64,000 nucleotides of DNA, from the NCBI GenBank assembly GCA_011037195.1, contig JAAEAF010014367.1, forward strand, positions 1 through 64,000, written 5' to 3'. Position numbers and translations under genes: made by a program. This stretch comes from Triatoma infestans. Taxonomy: Eukaryota; Arthropoda; Insecta; Hemiptera; Reduviidae. This document shows, in pieces, positions 44,085 to 56,644 of this stretch (position 1 is the first letter of the stretch; each line of letters begins with the position of its first letter). The notes beneath the pieces were generated by a model, which was not told where the DNA came from, did no database searches, and saw only the letters and a program-made list of their open reading frames with translations.

Positions 44085-44213
44085 CCCCTTAAGAGGGGGC
44101 AGTATTAAGATCGTGTCAAAATTTTCGAAATGGAGTTTTCACCCGGAAATACGCGTTGTGAAGTCCTCAGAATGTGAGAAAATGTTTTTAGCAAACAGTC
44201 TGTATGTATCTAT

Positions 44214-44252
<39 letters not shown>

Positions 44253-44260
44253 CTCAATCC
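44085..44260 (+). repeat. HCR 5' end with (GT)n
   Basis: CTTACTCCCCCCCTTAAGAG hairpin region, AAGATCGTGTCAAAATTTTC, a GGAGTTTTCACCCGGAAATA block and about 18 GT units at 44214-44250. It starts about 75 bases upstream of CRAL-TRIO coding exon 1. Confidence 0.7.
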
Positions 44261-45080
44261 GGTTCAATGAAAGTTATATTTATATAACGATAATTTCAAA
44301 TCGTAGTGTATATTTAGATGGTACTAGCATGATCTATAGTTGGTGTATTTTTTAATATACTATGAAAAAAAAAAAATTATATCGACAGTCATTTATATAA
44401 GACAGGAATAGAGAAAGTCATATAGCTTTCAACTGAAAATAATTGTTCTGTACTTTTTAAAAATAAAGTATATTTTTAAAGCACTCGAGAAAATAATTTG
44501 GTATGAAGTTATAAATAACGAATTTTTATCAAAATTGGGAGTTTTACAAAATATATAATGACATCAATATTATATAGGGTGGGGAAACTTTAGGTGAAGC
44601 TTGACCTGCCAGCAGAATGTCCGGAAAAAGTATTTCTAAATAAAAGTAGTAGATTTGTGTGTGTGTGAGTAATAAATGTGCCGAACTTTGAGGAGATCTT
44701 GGAAAAGTTATGGACAAATTTCATAATCCATTAACCTCACCTTCTTCAAACTTCTTAATTTCTATGTAGACTTAATTTTCCTCATATAATGGGTAAAACT
44801 GTAAATACACAGTAAATAATGAGGGGAACCATTTTTAAGAAAGAGAAAACTGAATAAAAAAGAGAAATCAGTAAGGACGCACTTCAGGTTAATGGCTGCT
44901 CGCAGAAACCTCCGGAAATGGAATATCAAGTTTATGCTTGTTGTGATTGTTCGCTGTTGAGTTACATAGAGCTACATAACCATTGCTAAAAGCACATGGA
45001 ATGCGAATCCCCGATGAAAACTCAATTGTGAAAATTTGGCCCGATCGCAGTGTGAAAAAGTAAACAACTTTCAACAAAAG
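44261..45080 (-). repeat. HCR-related fragments, mostly minus orientation
   Basis: TTTTTATCAAAATTGGGAGT near 44523, GGAATATCAAGTTTATGCTT near 44919 and CCCGATGAAAACTCAATTGT near 45010 fit the minus strand of the family. Diverged, non-coding. Confidence 0.4.
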
Positions 45081-45999
45081 TTTAAAAAATTTTTGTTTAC
45101 ATTTGGAGATTCACTTATACATATTTATCGTTATATATAAGCAAGCACCTCTGAATATTCTAACGTCGTCATCAAATTTGATGTAGTCAATGAATACTGC
45201 TATCCTGAACCTATACAGGTCAACAAACTTATTTTAAACAAACTTAAGCAGAGAGTGACGTCAGGCAAGTGTGTCACAATAAAGTCTAAACAGGAAGTAT
45301 TGCGATTCCAGGATCCTGAATGTGACAAAAACAATTGTTAGCAGATTTGTTTTTTATAGACAAAAATGCCAGTGCCTCTTATATCCATATTCAAACGAAT
45401 TTTTTTTCCATATTTATCATATTAAAGAAATAAATAGTACAAGTGAACTAAACTGAGATTGATCGGACGAACATCCACCAAATCAAGAGGGTCATGGACA
45501 ACGGCAATGGCTGGGCACTTCGCCTGAGCGTACATAATATATAATTTTTTTTTTTTTTAAATACTCCCCATAAAAACAGGAAGCTTCGCTTACGTCATTG
45601 TTCAATTAAATTTCTCTCATCAAAAATTAATAAACATTTTTCTACGTTGTTCGCTACAAAATAACTTAATAAAAATTTTTAATTTGGACTAACCAGCTGT
45701 TACATGTTTTCACTTTGTTCAATAGTCAGCTGATTAATAACCACAAACTAAAATGCCACTGTTCACTGAATATAATCAGAATTAGTCGTAACTTTGTTTC
45801 AGTTGAGTAATTCGTAATTCTCAAACCCCCTTCCCTAATTCTACTAATTCCCTAGCTTTCATCAAGCTTGGCATTTCTTACTGAACATTTAGCTTCCCAT
45901 AATATTTTACATAAATAAAAAGGATGGGTGGCCGACATTTCAACTGGTGCTTTATCACGGTTACCTAAATATAGACTCCCAGACAGTACCTCTGTCAGC
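45081..45999. other. No gene seen
   Basis: AT-rich, with no coding frame of note; could contain the missing 5' UTR exon and promoter of the CRAL-TRIO gene, which cannot be recognised by eye. Confidence 0.3.
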
Positions 46000-46380
46000 A
46001 CCCAATAAACAACATCACCTGAAATGATGGCAGTTTACAGTTGAACCTACACTAAAATAGATTTTCCCCAAAAAATGTTTCAAATAAAAGCTGTAAGTAT
46101 GTGTACTGTAAGTTATATGAATATACTGAGGAAAATCGATCAGCCACAATTTTCCCAGTTTTTTGGAATTTTCTCCACTACGACTCCAACAATGAAAACT
46201 AAGGAAAATTGTGGCTGATCGATTTTCTTCAAACTTAGAATTATAGCAGTGCATTCATTGCGTACCTCACCTTCCACTGAAGGCTGGAGGAAGGCCTGAG
46301 GTAACAGCTCTTTCACGACACCAAACTTGACTTTTCAGGGAAAATCTTTCAAATAAAAATGGCAGGTGTAATCACAGCAG
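46000..46380 (-). repeat. HCR-related repeat with a self-complementary centre
   Basis: GGAAAATCGATCAGCCACAA (46131-46150) and TTGTGGCTGATCGATTTTC (46210-46228) form a hairpin around 46180. The same block occurs inverted at 50160-50375. Confidence 0.6.
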
Positions 46381-46959
46381 GCAATGGTGATGAAATAAGT
46401 ACATAGACTGACATTTGCACACAATTGTTATATTTTGCGTACTCTGTGAGGAGAAGAGACGTTATAGAGATTAGAGTGATGATGGTTGGTAGCTGGATGA
46501 GTGTAGAATGGTGTAGCGTTGGCTGGTATGAGCCGCTTGAAGAGCGACGAGGCTAGTTAGAAAACTTGCTTGTTCTTACTGGTGAGCTAGTGGGCAAGCT
46601 TAATGAACTTTTCAGTATTGAAGTTTTTGTAGCGACTGATGTTTACTCTTTAAAGTTTATCTGGCGACTGTTGAGTCTTAGATTTTCGGTTTTTCACTCC
46701 CAGGTCCACCTATTCCTAGAGCGAGACATAGGCTTCCTATACTGAAACTCATTCGCCCATACATTTCAGTGGGCTCGACAGAGGGTGTCATGCGTAGTTC
46801 ATGTACGCGTGAAAGCTGCGGCTGGTATTGAAACTACTGAGTCCAGCAAACGTGTGTATGGCGAATTTGATGGTGATTGGGTTCCATTAGGCGTAGCTAG
46901 TAGGCCAAGTTTAAGGACACTGTTTCTGACAAACGTGCAAAAAACTGAAGAAGAAATTA
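46381..46959. other. No gene seen
   Basis: The sequence between two HCR pieces is somewhat richer in G; a 62-codon plus-strand frame at 46785-46973 shows no domain. Confidence 0.3.
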
Positions 46960-47177
46960 AAAATATTCAGTAAAGTCGCATGTCCGGTTGACGAGTATTG
47001 GGTGACCTAAACGTATTGGGTCCTGGGGGGATATTAAGTTTGCGTTCTTGCTTTTCTATGTTTTGTTTTTGAGATATTTTGTTCATACTCATATACATAC
47101 ACACGGACTTTCACACTCACACAGAGGAATTCAAACTAGTACTCCGCTGAATATCCTCTTTTGAATATTTGTCACGC
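46960..47177 (-). repeat. HCR repeat, minus, running into the minisatellite
   Basis: AAAGTCGCATGTCCGGTTGA, GGGATATTAAGTTTGCGTTC, an ACACACGGACTTTCACACTC tract and finally TTTGTCACGCTTGCGATACT. The last block is the family's 5' terminus and grades directly into the TAC-rich array. Confidence 0.6.
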
Positions 47178-48465
47178 TTGCGATACTACCTTTTGCTACT
47201 ACTAGTCGACTACAATACTACCTCTTACAACTACTACTACTCTACTACAATACTACCTCTTACTACTACTACTCGACTACAATACTACCTCTTACAACTA
47301 CTACTACTCTACTACAATACTACCTCTTACTACTACTACCGATTACAATACAACCTCTTACAACTACTACTAAGTATACTAACAATGACTACCTATTACT
47401 ACTACTACTCGAACAATACTACTATTAAACTACTACTACTTACTACCAATACTACCTCTTACTACTACTACTCGATTACAATACTACCTCTTACAACTAC
47501 TACTACTGTACTACAATACTACCTCTTACTACTACTACTCTACTACAATACTACCTCTTACAACTACTACTACTCCACTACAATACTACCTCTTACAAGT
47601 ACTACTACTCTACTACAATACTACCTCTTACTACTACTACTCGATTACAATACTACCTCTTACAACTACTACTACTCTACTACAATACTACCTCTTACTA
47701 CTACTACTACTCTACTACAATACTTCCTCTTACTACTACTACTCGACTACAATACTACCTCTTACAACTACTACTACTCTACTACAATACTACCTCTTGC
47801 TACTACTACTCTACTACAATACTACCTATGACAACTACTACTACGATACTACAATACTACCTCTTGCTCCTACTACTTATACAATACTACCTATTGCTAC
47901 TACTACTCGATACCGTACTACCTCTTACAAACTACTACTACTCTACTACAATATACCTGTACAACTAATACTACTTTACTACAATACTATCTTACAACTA
48001 ACTACTACCTACTACAAACTACTCTCTACTACTACCGATTACATACTACCTCTTTACAACTACTACTACTCTACTACAATACTACCTCTTACTACTACTA
48101 CTCGATTACAATACAACCTCTTACAACTACTACTACTCTACTACAATACTACCTCTTACTACTACTACTCGATTACAATACTACCTCTTACAACTACTAC
48201 TACTCTACTACAATACTACCTCTTACTACTACTACTACTCTACTACAATACTTCCTCTTACTACTACTACTCGACTACAATACTACCTCTTACAACTACT
48301 ACTACTCTACTACAATACTACCTCTTGCTACTACTACTCTACTACAATACTACCTCTTACTACTACTACTTGACTACAATACTACCTCTTACAACTACTA
48401 CTACTCTACTACGATACTATCTCTTACTACTACTATTCTATTACAATACTACCTCTTACAGAACA
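47178..48465 (+). repeat. 1.3 kb minisatellite, ~32-33 bp units
   Basis: Units alternate CTACTACAATACTACCTCTT with ACAACTACTACTACT or ACTACTACTACTCGATT. The plus strand has almost no G. Two long frames across it (220 and 229 codons, all Tyr, Leu and Thr) are by-products of the repeat. The block CGATTACAATACTACCTCTTAC matches the complement of the HCR 5' terminus at 19515-19536 with one difference. Confidence 0.92.
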
Positions 48466-49059
48466 AGTAATAACATTTTGCTGTAATTTTATAAGTTGAC
48501 CCTTTCATAGCCTACAAAATTAACAAAGTTTGGGCTGAATTCACTATAATCACAATTTGTTACTATCCCCCCCCCCCATTGTGAAAATTAAACCGCTAAG
48601 TCACTTTAGTAATATAATGTCAGGTACAGTGAGCAACTGAAATCTGGTGACGTATGTAGAATTATTTTAATTGAAAAATAACTATTAAATTGTTATTACA
48701 GTAGCTTACAAAAGATGCTACGTAACTGATGGAGTGTGTGTGTGTGTGTGTGTGTGAGACGTTATTATTGTTATATAATGAGAAATATTACCAAAAAAAA
48801 TGTATAGATGTGTGTGTGTATGGTAGGATTAGAAGATGCTGTAACTGGTGGAGAGAGAGAGGTTATGAGAAAGTGGCCTATTTATAGAATCAGAGCTGAG
48901 AGAACTGGCACTTTCACTGGCTCTCCTTACTACGGCCATGTCTTCAACTTTTCTATCTATTTTTAACTCTCAGACTCAATTGTAGTCAGCTGGTCTGAAA
49001 ATGTGCTGGTTGTAAGCACAGATAAGTGTTCAGTTCGTGATCATTAGAAAGTATGCAAC
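48466..49059. other. No gene seen; (GT)n tract
   Basis: It contains a short C-run (CCCCCCCCCC near 48567), a GT tract at about 48737-48757 and a GAGAGAGAGAGG tract near 48852. Confidence 0.4.
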
Positions 49060-49530
49060 TTACTTGCTGTAAGAGCAAGTGTTGCGATCATGTCAACTGC
49101 CGACATTGACTTATCACGGAAGTACATGTTTTGAGGCTCTTGAATAAGGAAAATACGTGGCATGAAACACTCACATGACTTTCTGTTAAATTATAAAATT
49201 CACAAATTTTCCTGCTGGTAGGCATCCTTCGCTTAGGTAGTCATTTCAAGTAGATACACTGTAGTCCAGAAAGAAGTGTTAATAACATTGAAGGAACTCA
49301 AACAACATTTTAACTTTAACGCCACAAATTCCGCAGAACTCCCGCCTAAAATCAGTTTTTCCAGAAAAATCTCTTTAATAAAAGTTCTAGAATTTGATGT
49401 TTGCAGTCAGTGTTCAAAGTTTAAAGAAAATCGTTGTGGCAGTTTTTGAGAAAATTCCAAAAAAGTCGCACTTCCGAATAACCGATTTTCTTCAAATTTG
49501 CAATTCTAGCAATAGTTGTAATGGGTATTA
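49060..49530. repeat. HCR fragments: plus-oriented 5' end then minus-oriented body
   Basis: The hairpin ACTTGCTGTAAGAGCAAGT (49073-49091) and TTGCGATCATGTCAA are plus-oriented. From 49148, GCATGAAACACTCACATGAC is minus-oriented. The fusion makes a foldback arrangement. Confidence 0.6.
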
Positions 49531-50159
49531 ATAGTGTTTCTTCTTACAGGCCTCCTAACACGTCTTGACCAATACAACCAGTCTAATAAATTCAATTTAA
49601 TGCAACATTCAATATCTTTGTTTTGTAACAACTACATATGCTTCACATGCAAACACATAATTCAAACACTACTCTACTCTATTTAAATACAGATTTTTTT
49701 CCAAATTATTGCATACACCATATTTTTATGTGAAAAATAAATAATTTATAATTTTGATAGCTTGTCACTTCATCCCCTCCCTCCGTCCTTCCGCTCCTTC
49801 TGTTCGTGCCGAACAGCTTTATATTCCTTAATATCTTGAATCAGAAATAAGGGATCTTTTCTTTAAAAAAATTAATCGTACCAAGCATGATGGCCTGAAC
49901 GCAACTTATGAGTCCTGTCCTTTCTTACCTCCTGTTTACATTGTTCTCACAAGTCCTCCAGGCACTAGGACAGCTATACGCTGGACAGCCGCTTTAACAA
50001 AATCCGTATTCATCCTTCTGGAAGGTCTATCTGCTGCTCACAATCACATTCCGCATAAGAAGCATGATCTTGTTTTTATAAAATAAAGATACTGAACTTG
50101 AATGAATGCGTGAACTTGAAACCATAAACTTTCCTCTGAACTGCCATTTCTGTGGAAGA
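49531..50159. other. No gene seen
   Basis: Mixed-composition spacer with no domain-bearing frame on either strand. Confidence 0.35.
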
Positions 50160-50375
50160 TGCGGTGTGCGATGAATGCACTGCTATAATTCTAAGTTTGA
50201 AGAAAATCGATTAGCCACAACTTTCCTAGTTTTCATTGTTGAAGAGGAGAAAATTCCAAAAAACTAGGAAAATTGTGGCTGATCGATTTTCTTCAGTATA
50301 TTCATATATCTTACAGTACACATACTTATAGCTTTTATTTGAAAGATTTTTTTGGAAAAATCTACTTTAGTGTGA
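50160..50375 (+). repeat. HCR-related repeat, self-complementary, inverse of 46000-46380
   Basis: GAAGAAAATCGATTAGCCAC near 50201 is complemented by GTGGCTGATCGATTTTCTTC near 50275. The longest frame in the area starts inside this repeat, so its first 38 codons are not gene sequence. Confidence 0.6.
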
Positions 50376-50386
50376 CGCAACAATCG

Positions 50387-50923
50387 ATGGGTGAAGTGGG
50401 AATATTGCAAACATTTCGTGAAGGAGTAAAGAATCTAATAGTTAAAAAATTCAAACATTTGGAAGAGACACTAAAAAAAGCTATTCTCAAACGGTTTGAA
50501 ATTGAGAACGTTAAGGTGACTGTTGAGCAACAAGCAGGCACAGAAGAAAATGAAGAAATTACAATAAAAAGTAGTGAAGGATTGAGTATAGTTGAAGAAG
50601 AAAATTTACAATTAAAAGTACATAGAGATCATGAGCTAATAAAGAATGAGTCTCGTCTCGAGGATGAACTTGGTGAGGGTGAATTCAACAGGATTGGATA
50701 TATGGAAGAATAGCAAAATGATTTTGCGAAATTTAGTCAGGAATATAAAAATAAGAAGAAAGAAAATGAAGAATGGAGGGATGAAGTTGAAGAATTAGCA
50801 AGTATCCGGCAAGAGGATGATGACAAAAAGGATACCACTAGAAAGTACAGAGTTATTTTGCTATCAGAGTCCAAGTTCTGCAAGTGGAAGTGTAAGTACC
50901 GGAAGTTACGCCATCTTGGTTGA
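50387..50923 (+). pseudogene. Unrecognised charged ORF with an in-frame stop
   Basis: From ATG at 50387 the frame is open for 108 codons, meets TAG at 50711, then stays open to TGA at 50921. The translation is strongly charged and likely helical (FKHLEETLKKAILKRFEIEN; KNKKKENEEWRDEVEEL) and may form a coiled coil. In another frame from about 50828, residues PLESTELF and SGSVSTGSYAILVDAFRK look conserved, so a frameshift is also likely. AAATAAATAAAG at 51213-51224 could be a polyadenylation signal. No splice sites were seen, which suggests a retrocopy or transposon gene. I do not recognise the family. Confidence 0.4.
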
Positions 50924-51269
50924 CGCATTCAGGAAGATTTGAAAGAAGTAACGATGCCTTGTACAGGATTAGAAAAGGGCAGATCATCGGGAAATGAATT
51001 GTTTGGAAGGAGAGGATAATCTGACAAACTGGCTAAAATGTTTTTTTGAAACCAGTGTGGATTCATGTACACACTTGTAATTTCAACAATTTTAAAAATA
51101 AAAGGACTGCGTTGTTAAAGAGAAGAACTTGAGTGTGGAATTGTGGCCTTATTGATTCCTTTTGTTCTGTCTTACATGTTGAATGTCTCGAAGTTGAGTT
51201 CCATTTTTTATGTAAATAAATAAAGATATTCTTTCAAGTATTGGGACTTTTAATTCTAGATTAATTAGG

Positions 51270-51830
51270 AGTTTTAACGTGTTATGCCCAACAACACACA
51301 TTTACTAAAGTGATACTTTAGGGAAAAGCGTAACGCTACCGTTCCCTCAGAACCGAAAAATATTCAATTAAATCGCACTTCGGTTAATGAATTTTGCCCG
51401 AAATCTTCTTGTCTGTGGAAGGTAGTACCTGCGCGGAATACCAAGCTTGAGCTTCCTGCAATTTTTCATTTTTGAGGTTTTATTAAGCACATACACACAT
51501 ACAAATCATTCCCTAAATAAATTTGTTTCGTATTCCGGGGACCTCAAAACATGTATTCCCGAAAAAACTGAATTTCGAAAATTTAACACGCCTAGTACTT
51601 CCTCTTTACAAACCTTCCTCTATGGTGATCATACAGTACAATTACGGTTCTACCATTATATAATATAAAAAAGCGGTTCCACCATTATACTACCCTACCA
51701 TTACACAATATAGAAGCATTAATTACTATAGAATTCCAAGATTTGGGAAAATCGGTTAAACGTGGTGGATTTTACATAAGTTTTTGAGTTTTTTGGGGGA
51801 ATTTTCTAGAAAAGAAATTTTATTGTTGAC
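51270..51830. repeat. HCR fragments, mainly minus orientation
   Basis: AAATCGCACTTCGGTTAATG, GGAATACCAAGCTTGAGCTT and CGAAAATTTAACACGCCTAG are minus-oriented family blocks; 51720-51800 (AGATTTGGGAAAATCGGTTA) is plus-oriented. Confidence 0.5.
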
Positions 51831-52286
51831 AGTTGTACCAACTGCTGGGCTCAGTGTTATCTCATTTGCAGATATGCTATTTCCTGAGAAGCCACCTGAA
51901 TCCCTTCCACCATCTAATTTGTAAGTAGTTTAGTGCAACTAAACACTACCATTAATAAGAAAATTTGTTAATTGTAATTGTAAATTTTGTTTTGTATTCA
52001 TTTAATACAGATTACAAGGAGACCAGCAGTCTGCAATGATATACATGGTTAAGTACAAATAAAGAGTATAATAACAAAAATCTTAACTGAAATTTAACAT
52101 TTCACAGAACCGAAATTTAAGCAAGTTGTAAATTGTAAGTGTATATAAAATTAATTATAATTGTTATAATTACAATGAGAGAAAGATATGTGAATGTTCA
52201 CACGAGATATTTAGTTTTACAAGCAATGGGGTAGCCAGTTTTTTTATCTTATAACTTTCTAACGTTATATATATATATATATATAT
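51831..52286. other. No gene seen; ends in (AT)n at the BEL insertion point
   Basis: AT-rich. The (AT)n run at about 52267-52286 directly precedes the LTR and includes the 5-bp target copy. Confidence 0.4.
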
Positions 52287-52573
52287 TGTTTGTGTGTTGC
52301 GCTGATTCTTGGTAAGTTTAATGTCTAATCGAATGGACTGTATAAATTTAAGATAACCACTTTAAAGGTTGAAAAATATAATTGTACACAAACAAAGTAG
52401 TACAATAATAGTACGAATAACCACAACGAAAAGTGTACTAAACGAAAGCAAATACGCTTTTTATTCAGATTCAACTACAATGATTTTTTGCCAACGAAAA
52501 ACACACTTGATTTTTTAGAACATTAATATAACCATATGATTGTTATTTAGTAATTATAAATTGTCTTCTAACA
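52287..52573 (-). repeat. BEL 3' LTR
   Basis: 287 bases, TGTTAGAAGACAATTTATAA...ACACAAACA on the minus strand (TG...CA). Immediately upstream in element orientation is the polypurine tract GGGGGGCAGTAAA (complement at 52574-52586). Confidence 0.9.
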
Positions 52574-52616
52574 TTTACTGCCCCCCGAATGAACCTCATG
52601 GTTCATTAGCATTAAG

Positions 52617-53344
52617 CAATAGTTCGCCGATAAACTCCTTCGCTAGTTTTCACATCTGCTACGCGAACTCTTCCTTCTTGATCCGGGTAGACATGCCATA
52701 TGATCCCTAAAGGCCAAATGCTCGGAGGTTGGTTGTCTTCTTTCAATAGTACGATATCACCGATAGATAAGTTTTTATTTTCCCTTGTCCATTTATTGCG
52801 AGTTTGCAGCGACGACAGATAATCGCCCTTCCACGCCTGCCAAAAGGAGCGTACTATTTGTTCCCGCAAAAAATAAAATCTCGAAATGCCGGTATGTCTT
52901 TCCACTCCATGGTCCAAGTTGGTAAGAATTGCACGCCCAACAGCCAAGTGGGCCGGCGTTATGGGTACAATGGACGATCGATAACACAATGGCCGGGAGT
53001 TCATTATTCCTTCAATTTGTGTAAACAAAGTTTGATATTCTTCAAAGGAAGCACTCTACCCTTAGTCACACGAATCATATGTTACTTTGCTGATTTTATA
53101 GCGGCTTCCCATAAGCCTCCATGATTAGGTGCCCTTGGTGGAATAAATGACCAATGAATTCCTTCGGATGAGGCATATTGCATTAATTTATCGCTAATGA
53201 GATTTAGCACCAACAAAGTTACGGCCGTTATCAGTAAGAATTACTTTGGGCAATCCACGACGAGATATAAACCGCTTCAGAGCATCTAAGAATGCTTCTG
53301 TTGTCAAACTCGACACTACTTCAATATGGACGGCGCGACAAGCT
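52617..53344 (-). pseudogene. BEL integrase, C-terminal part
   Basis: It continues the integrase interrupted at 57914: [28 protein letters not shown] with the second catalytic Asp at 53232-53230, GGLWEAA with the catalytic Glu at 53108-53106, NSRPL and a C-terminal SIGDIVLLKEDNQPPSIWPL domain. There is a frameshift near 53195 and a stop near 53085. The function was strand transfer of element cDNA into the genome. Confidence 0.85.
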
Positions 53345-53356
53345 AGACAAATGAAT
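53345..53356. repeat. Target-site duplication, left copy
   Basis: AGACAAATGAAT, identical to 57902-57913, flanks the nested LINE. Confidence 0.85.
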
Positions 53357-53591
53357 AATAATAATAAAGCCTTTTATTAGTTTCCTATTTACAAAGAATT
53401 ACAAAATAAATTTCTTTATGAATACAACAAACTTAGTGTAGTAAAATATTAAACTAAAATATAATAAAATGTAATTAAAATAAAATAATTAAACTACTTT
53501 ACGGAAAAAGAAATGAAAATACTTTAAGCCAAGAATCAAAATACGTATTAATTATAATACAAAAAAGTTATAATATATAAAAATTAGGAAA

Positions 53592-56500
53592 CTAGGCCCA
53601 TTTCTGGGCAAAGGCCTCTCCCAGTTTAGACCAAGAATGCTTGTTCCGAGCTGTACGCTGCCATAACATTCCTGCTTGTTGGACAAGTTCATCCCTCCAT
53701 CTCAACGGCTGTCTACCTCTATTTCTATAACAGTCGAGGGGTTGCCAGTCTAAAATTCTCCTAGCCCAGCGATCGTCATCTAATCTTGCTATGTGGCCAG
53801 CCCATTTCCATTTTAGTTTTTTAATTGTGGCCACAACATCTTCCACTTTTGTCCTTCGCCTTAACTCTTCATTAGTGAGTCTATCCTTTTTGCTTACTCC
53901 CAGAATGCTCCTTTCAATTGCCCTTTGTGTTACTTTTAGCTTTTCCATATTTTTCTTCGTCACTGCCCATGTCTGAGCGCCGTAAGTCATGCAAGGTAGA
54001 ATACACTTATTGAAGGTTAGACGTTTTAGACTTAAGGACATTTTACTCTTGAATATATACTTTAGAGATCAATATTTTTTCCAGGAGAGAGATATCCTGC
54101 GATCTATTTCTTTGCTAAAATTGTCTCTAAAAGATATTGTTTGTCCCAAATAAATTGTTTCTGTGGACCATTCCAACTTCTTCCCATTAAGAAGAATATC
54201 TGATTTGCTGGCATTAGTTAGGTGTACCGTTTTTTCCTGACTAATGACAAGTCCAGAATGTTTTCCAGCACAGTCCAATTCCTCAAGCATTTGTTGCAAT
54301 TCATTTGCGGATTTGGTAATCAAGATAATATCATCTGCAAAACGCAGATTACTAATATTAACGCCATTTATTTTTAAACCTTTATCTTGCCAATGGAGAT
54401 TTCTAAACACTTGTTCCAAGATGCAGTTGAATAAATTTGGCGAAAGGGGGTCGCCCTGTCTCACACCTCTTTGCAATGGGAAATAAGGGCCTGTTCTATC
54501 TAATATTACTCTGGCCTTACTATTCTCATACCAATAATTTAAAACATGAATGTATTCTCTACTCATTCCTTGTTCTGCCAAACTTCTATAAATGGCATCA
54601 TGTTTAACAAGGTCGAATGCCATTGCAAAGACCAGAGCTAAATATACATCAATGTTATATTCTCTACTTTTCTCTATAATCTGATTAACCACCAATAAAT
54701 TATCCATCGTAGAAAAATTAGGCCGAAATCCCGCTTGTTCGATAGGCTGGTTGAATTCTAAATTCTTTTTCACTCGACTCTGAATAACTTTAGCGAAGAT
54801 TTTGCTTATATTAGAAGAGAGGCTAATAGGGCGATAATTCTTTATGTCCATGGGATCACCTTTTTTATATAGTAAAATTATGTCTGAAACTAACCACTGA
54901 TCAGGAACTTTTGTAGTCCTCATAATCTGATTAAAGATAAATGTTAAACATCCTGTAATGCTTGAGGAAGCTAATTTTATGTATTCATTTATCAATTCGT
55001 CGCTTCCAGGGGATTTTTCATTTTTTAGAGATTTTATTACAGCACTTACTTCAGTTTCGGAGATCTCCAAAAAATCTTCAATATTGGAATCATCCAAATG
55101 AGATAGTAGCCATCTGTTTGTGTCTCTAAAGGGATCACTATAATTCTTTGTAGAAATTTGAGGCCACCCAAATAATTCCCTCTCTGCTTCTACGCATAAC
55201 TCCTTGTTTATCTTTCAGTGCAGGCATCCATGCTTTCCCTGGCGATAACATTCTTCCTGACTTCTTCACTGACATATCTTTCTCAATTATATTTTCCACT
55301 AGCTTCTCATTATAATCATTTATGTCCTTCCTGATGTTAAACTTGCACTTTTTACAAAGAACACTCATTTCTATCTTCTCTTTCTGTGTTTTATTTATCT
55401 TTCTTCTTAAAATTTCCCTTTTTCTAATAAGCTCTAGTGTTTCATCTTTTAATTTTTTATTGCATTTATTTCTCGTAGCTTTATAAGATGATTCTCTTGC
55501 AGCTCTCTTAATTGTGTTTTCCAGCCAATTATAGTTTTCTTGAAGCTCTTTCTTCTCCAATATCCATTTATTAACTTCTTCTTCAATTTTGTTTAGAAAA
55601 CTTTCTTCGTTCACGTTAGAAAGGAGGGAAGTGTTTTAAGTTTCTTGTTTTTAAAGCGGGTCGGAATTACTAATTTTCCTACAAGCAATCTGTGGTCCGA
55701 ATAAAAGGGAAAGTTGGAGATTGCCCCTAGATCATGAAAGATATTCTGTTTACTTTTAGTCAAAATGAAATCAATCTCATTTCTGTATTTTTCATTTGGT
55801 GATATCCATGTCCATTTGAGACCAGCTCTTTTCTTAAAAAAGGAGTTCATTATTTTTAACTCAGTTTCTTGGCAGAACCTCAGCATTCTATAACCCCTCT
55901 CGTTTCTTTTTCCATACCCATATGGGCCCATAGTCTGTTCTTCTTCTGATTTTCTATTGCCAACTTAGCATTGAAGTCTCCCATTACTATGAGAATTTCC
56001 TTATGGGCTTCTTTCTTCACCGTAATTACTTCAAATAATTGGTCATAAAACTGCTCAATTTCCTCATCAGAAGAGGCACTAGTAGGAGCATAAACTTGAA
56101 TGATACGGAGGATCACATGTTTGCTTTTTATGCTGAGTGTCGCTATTCTATCAGAAGTTGGCTTAAATTCTAAAATATCTCCTTTTAGTTTTTTATGAAT
56201 CATAAATCCTATGCCATTTTTGCCTGAAACTTCACCATAGTGCAGAAAAATATAATTGCCTTTCCTTTCTATTAATTTTTCTCCTTTCCGTCTTACTTCC
56301 GCTAATCCCAAGATCTCTATACAATTGTTTTCTAAAGCATGTTCTAATTCGCATATTTTATCTTCTGAAATAAGAGATAGTACATTTAATGTTCCTATTT
56401 TTAATTCCTTCATTGTTATTTTATTAGTTTTTTCATTTTTTAACTTAGAATTATGAATAAAATTAGTTTTGGGTAAATTAATTTTACTATATTTTCCTGG

Positions 56501-56638
56501 GAGGAAAAGGTCATTCACCCCCTTGGTGACCAGCCGTTCTGGGGGAGTAGTTGAGTTAGTCGATGTTTCATAAGTAGTCATAAATCTTATTTCCGTTTCC
56601 GAGTCCAATGTCTTTCCATGTATAGGCCTAGTTTCCAA
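53592..56638 (-). pseudogene. RTE-like LINE ORF2: endonuclease and reverse transcriptase
   Basis: Endonuclease (about 56410-55640): LKIGTLNVLSL, LGLAEVRRKG, VYAPTSASSDEE, MGDFNAKLA and SDHRLLVGKL. RT (about 55000-54100): SPGSDELINEY, NYRPISLSSNISKIFAKVI, RQGDPLSPNLFN and the FADDIIL box with its Asp pair at 54335-54330. C-terminus: WKWAGHIARLDDDRW and NRGRQPLRWRDELV, typical of RTE ORF2. Frameshifts near 55900, 55612, 55110 and 54055 break the gene. No RNase H domain is seen. Confidence 0.85.
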
Positions 56639-56644
56639 TAATTC

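Noticed and set aside
47169..48486. Two long open frames (220 and 229 codons) rich in Tyr, Leu and Thr
   Set aside because: They are translations of a tandem repeat whose unit length and lack of stops keep the frame open; no start context, domain or non-repeat sequence.
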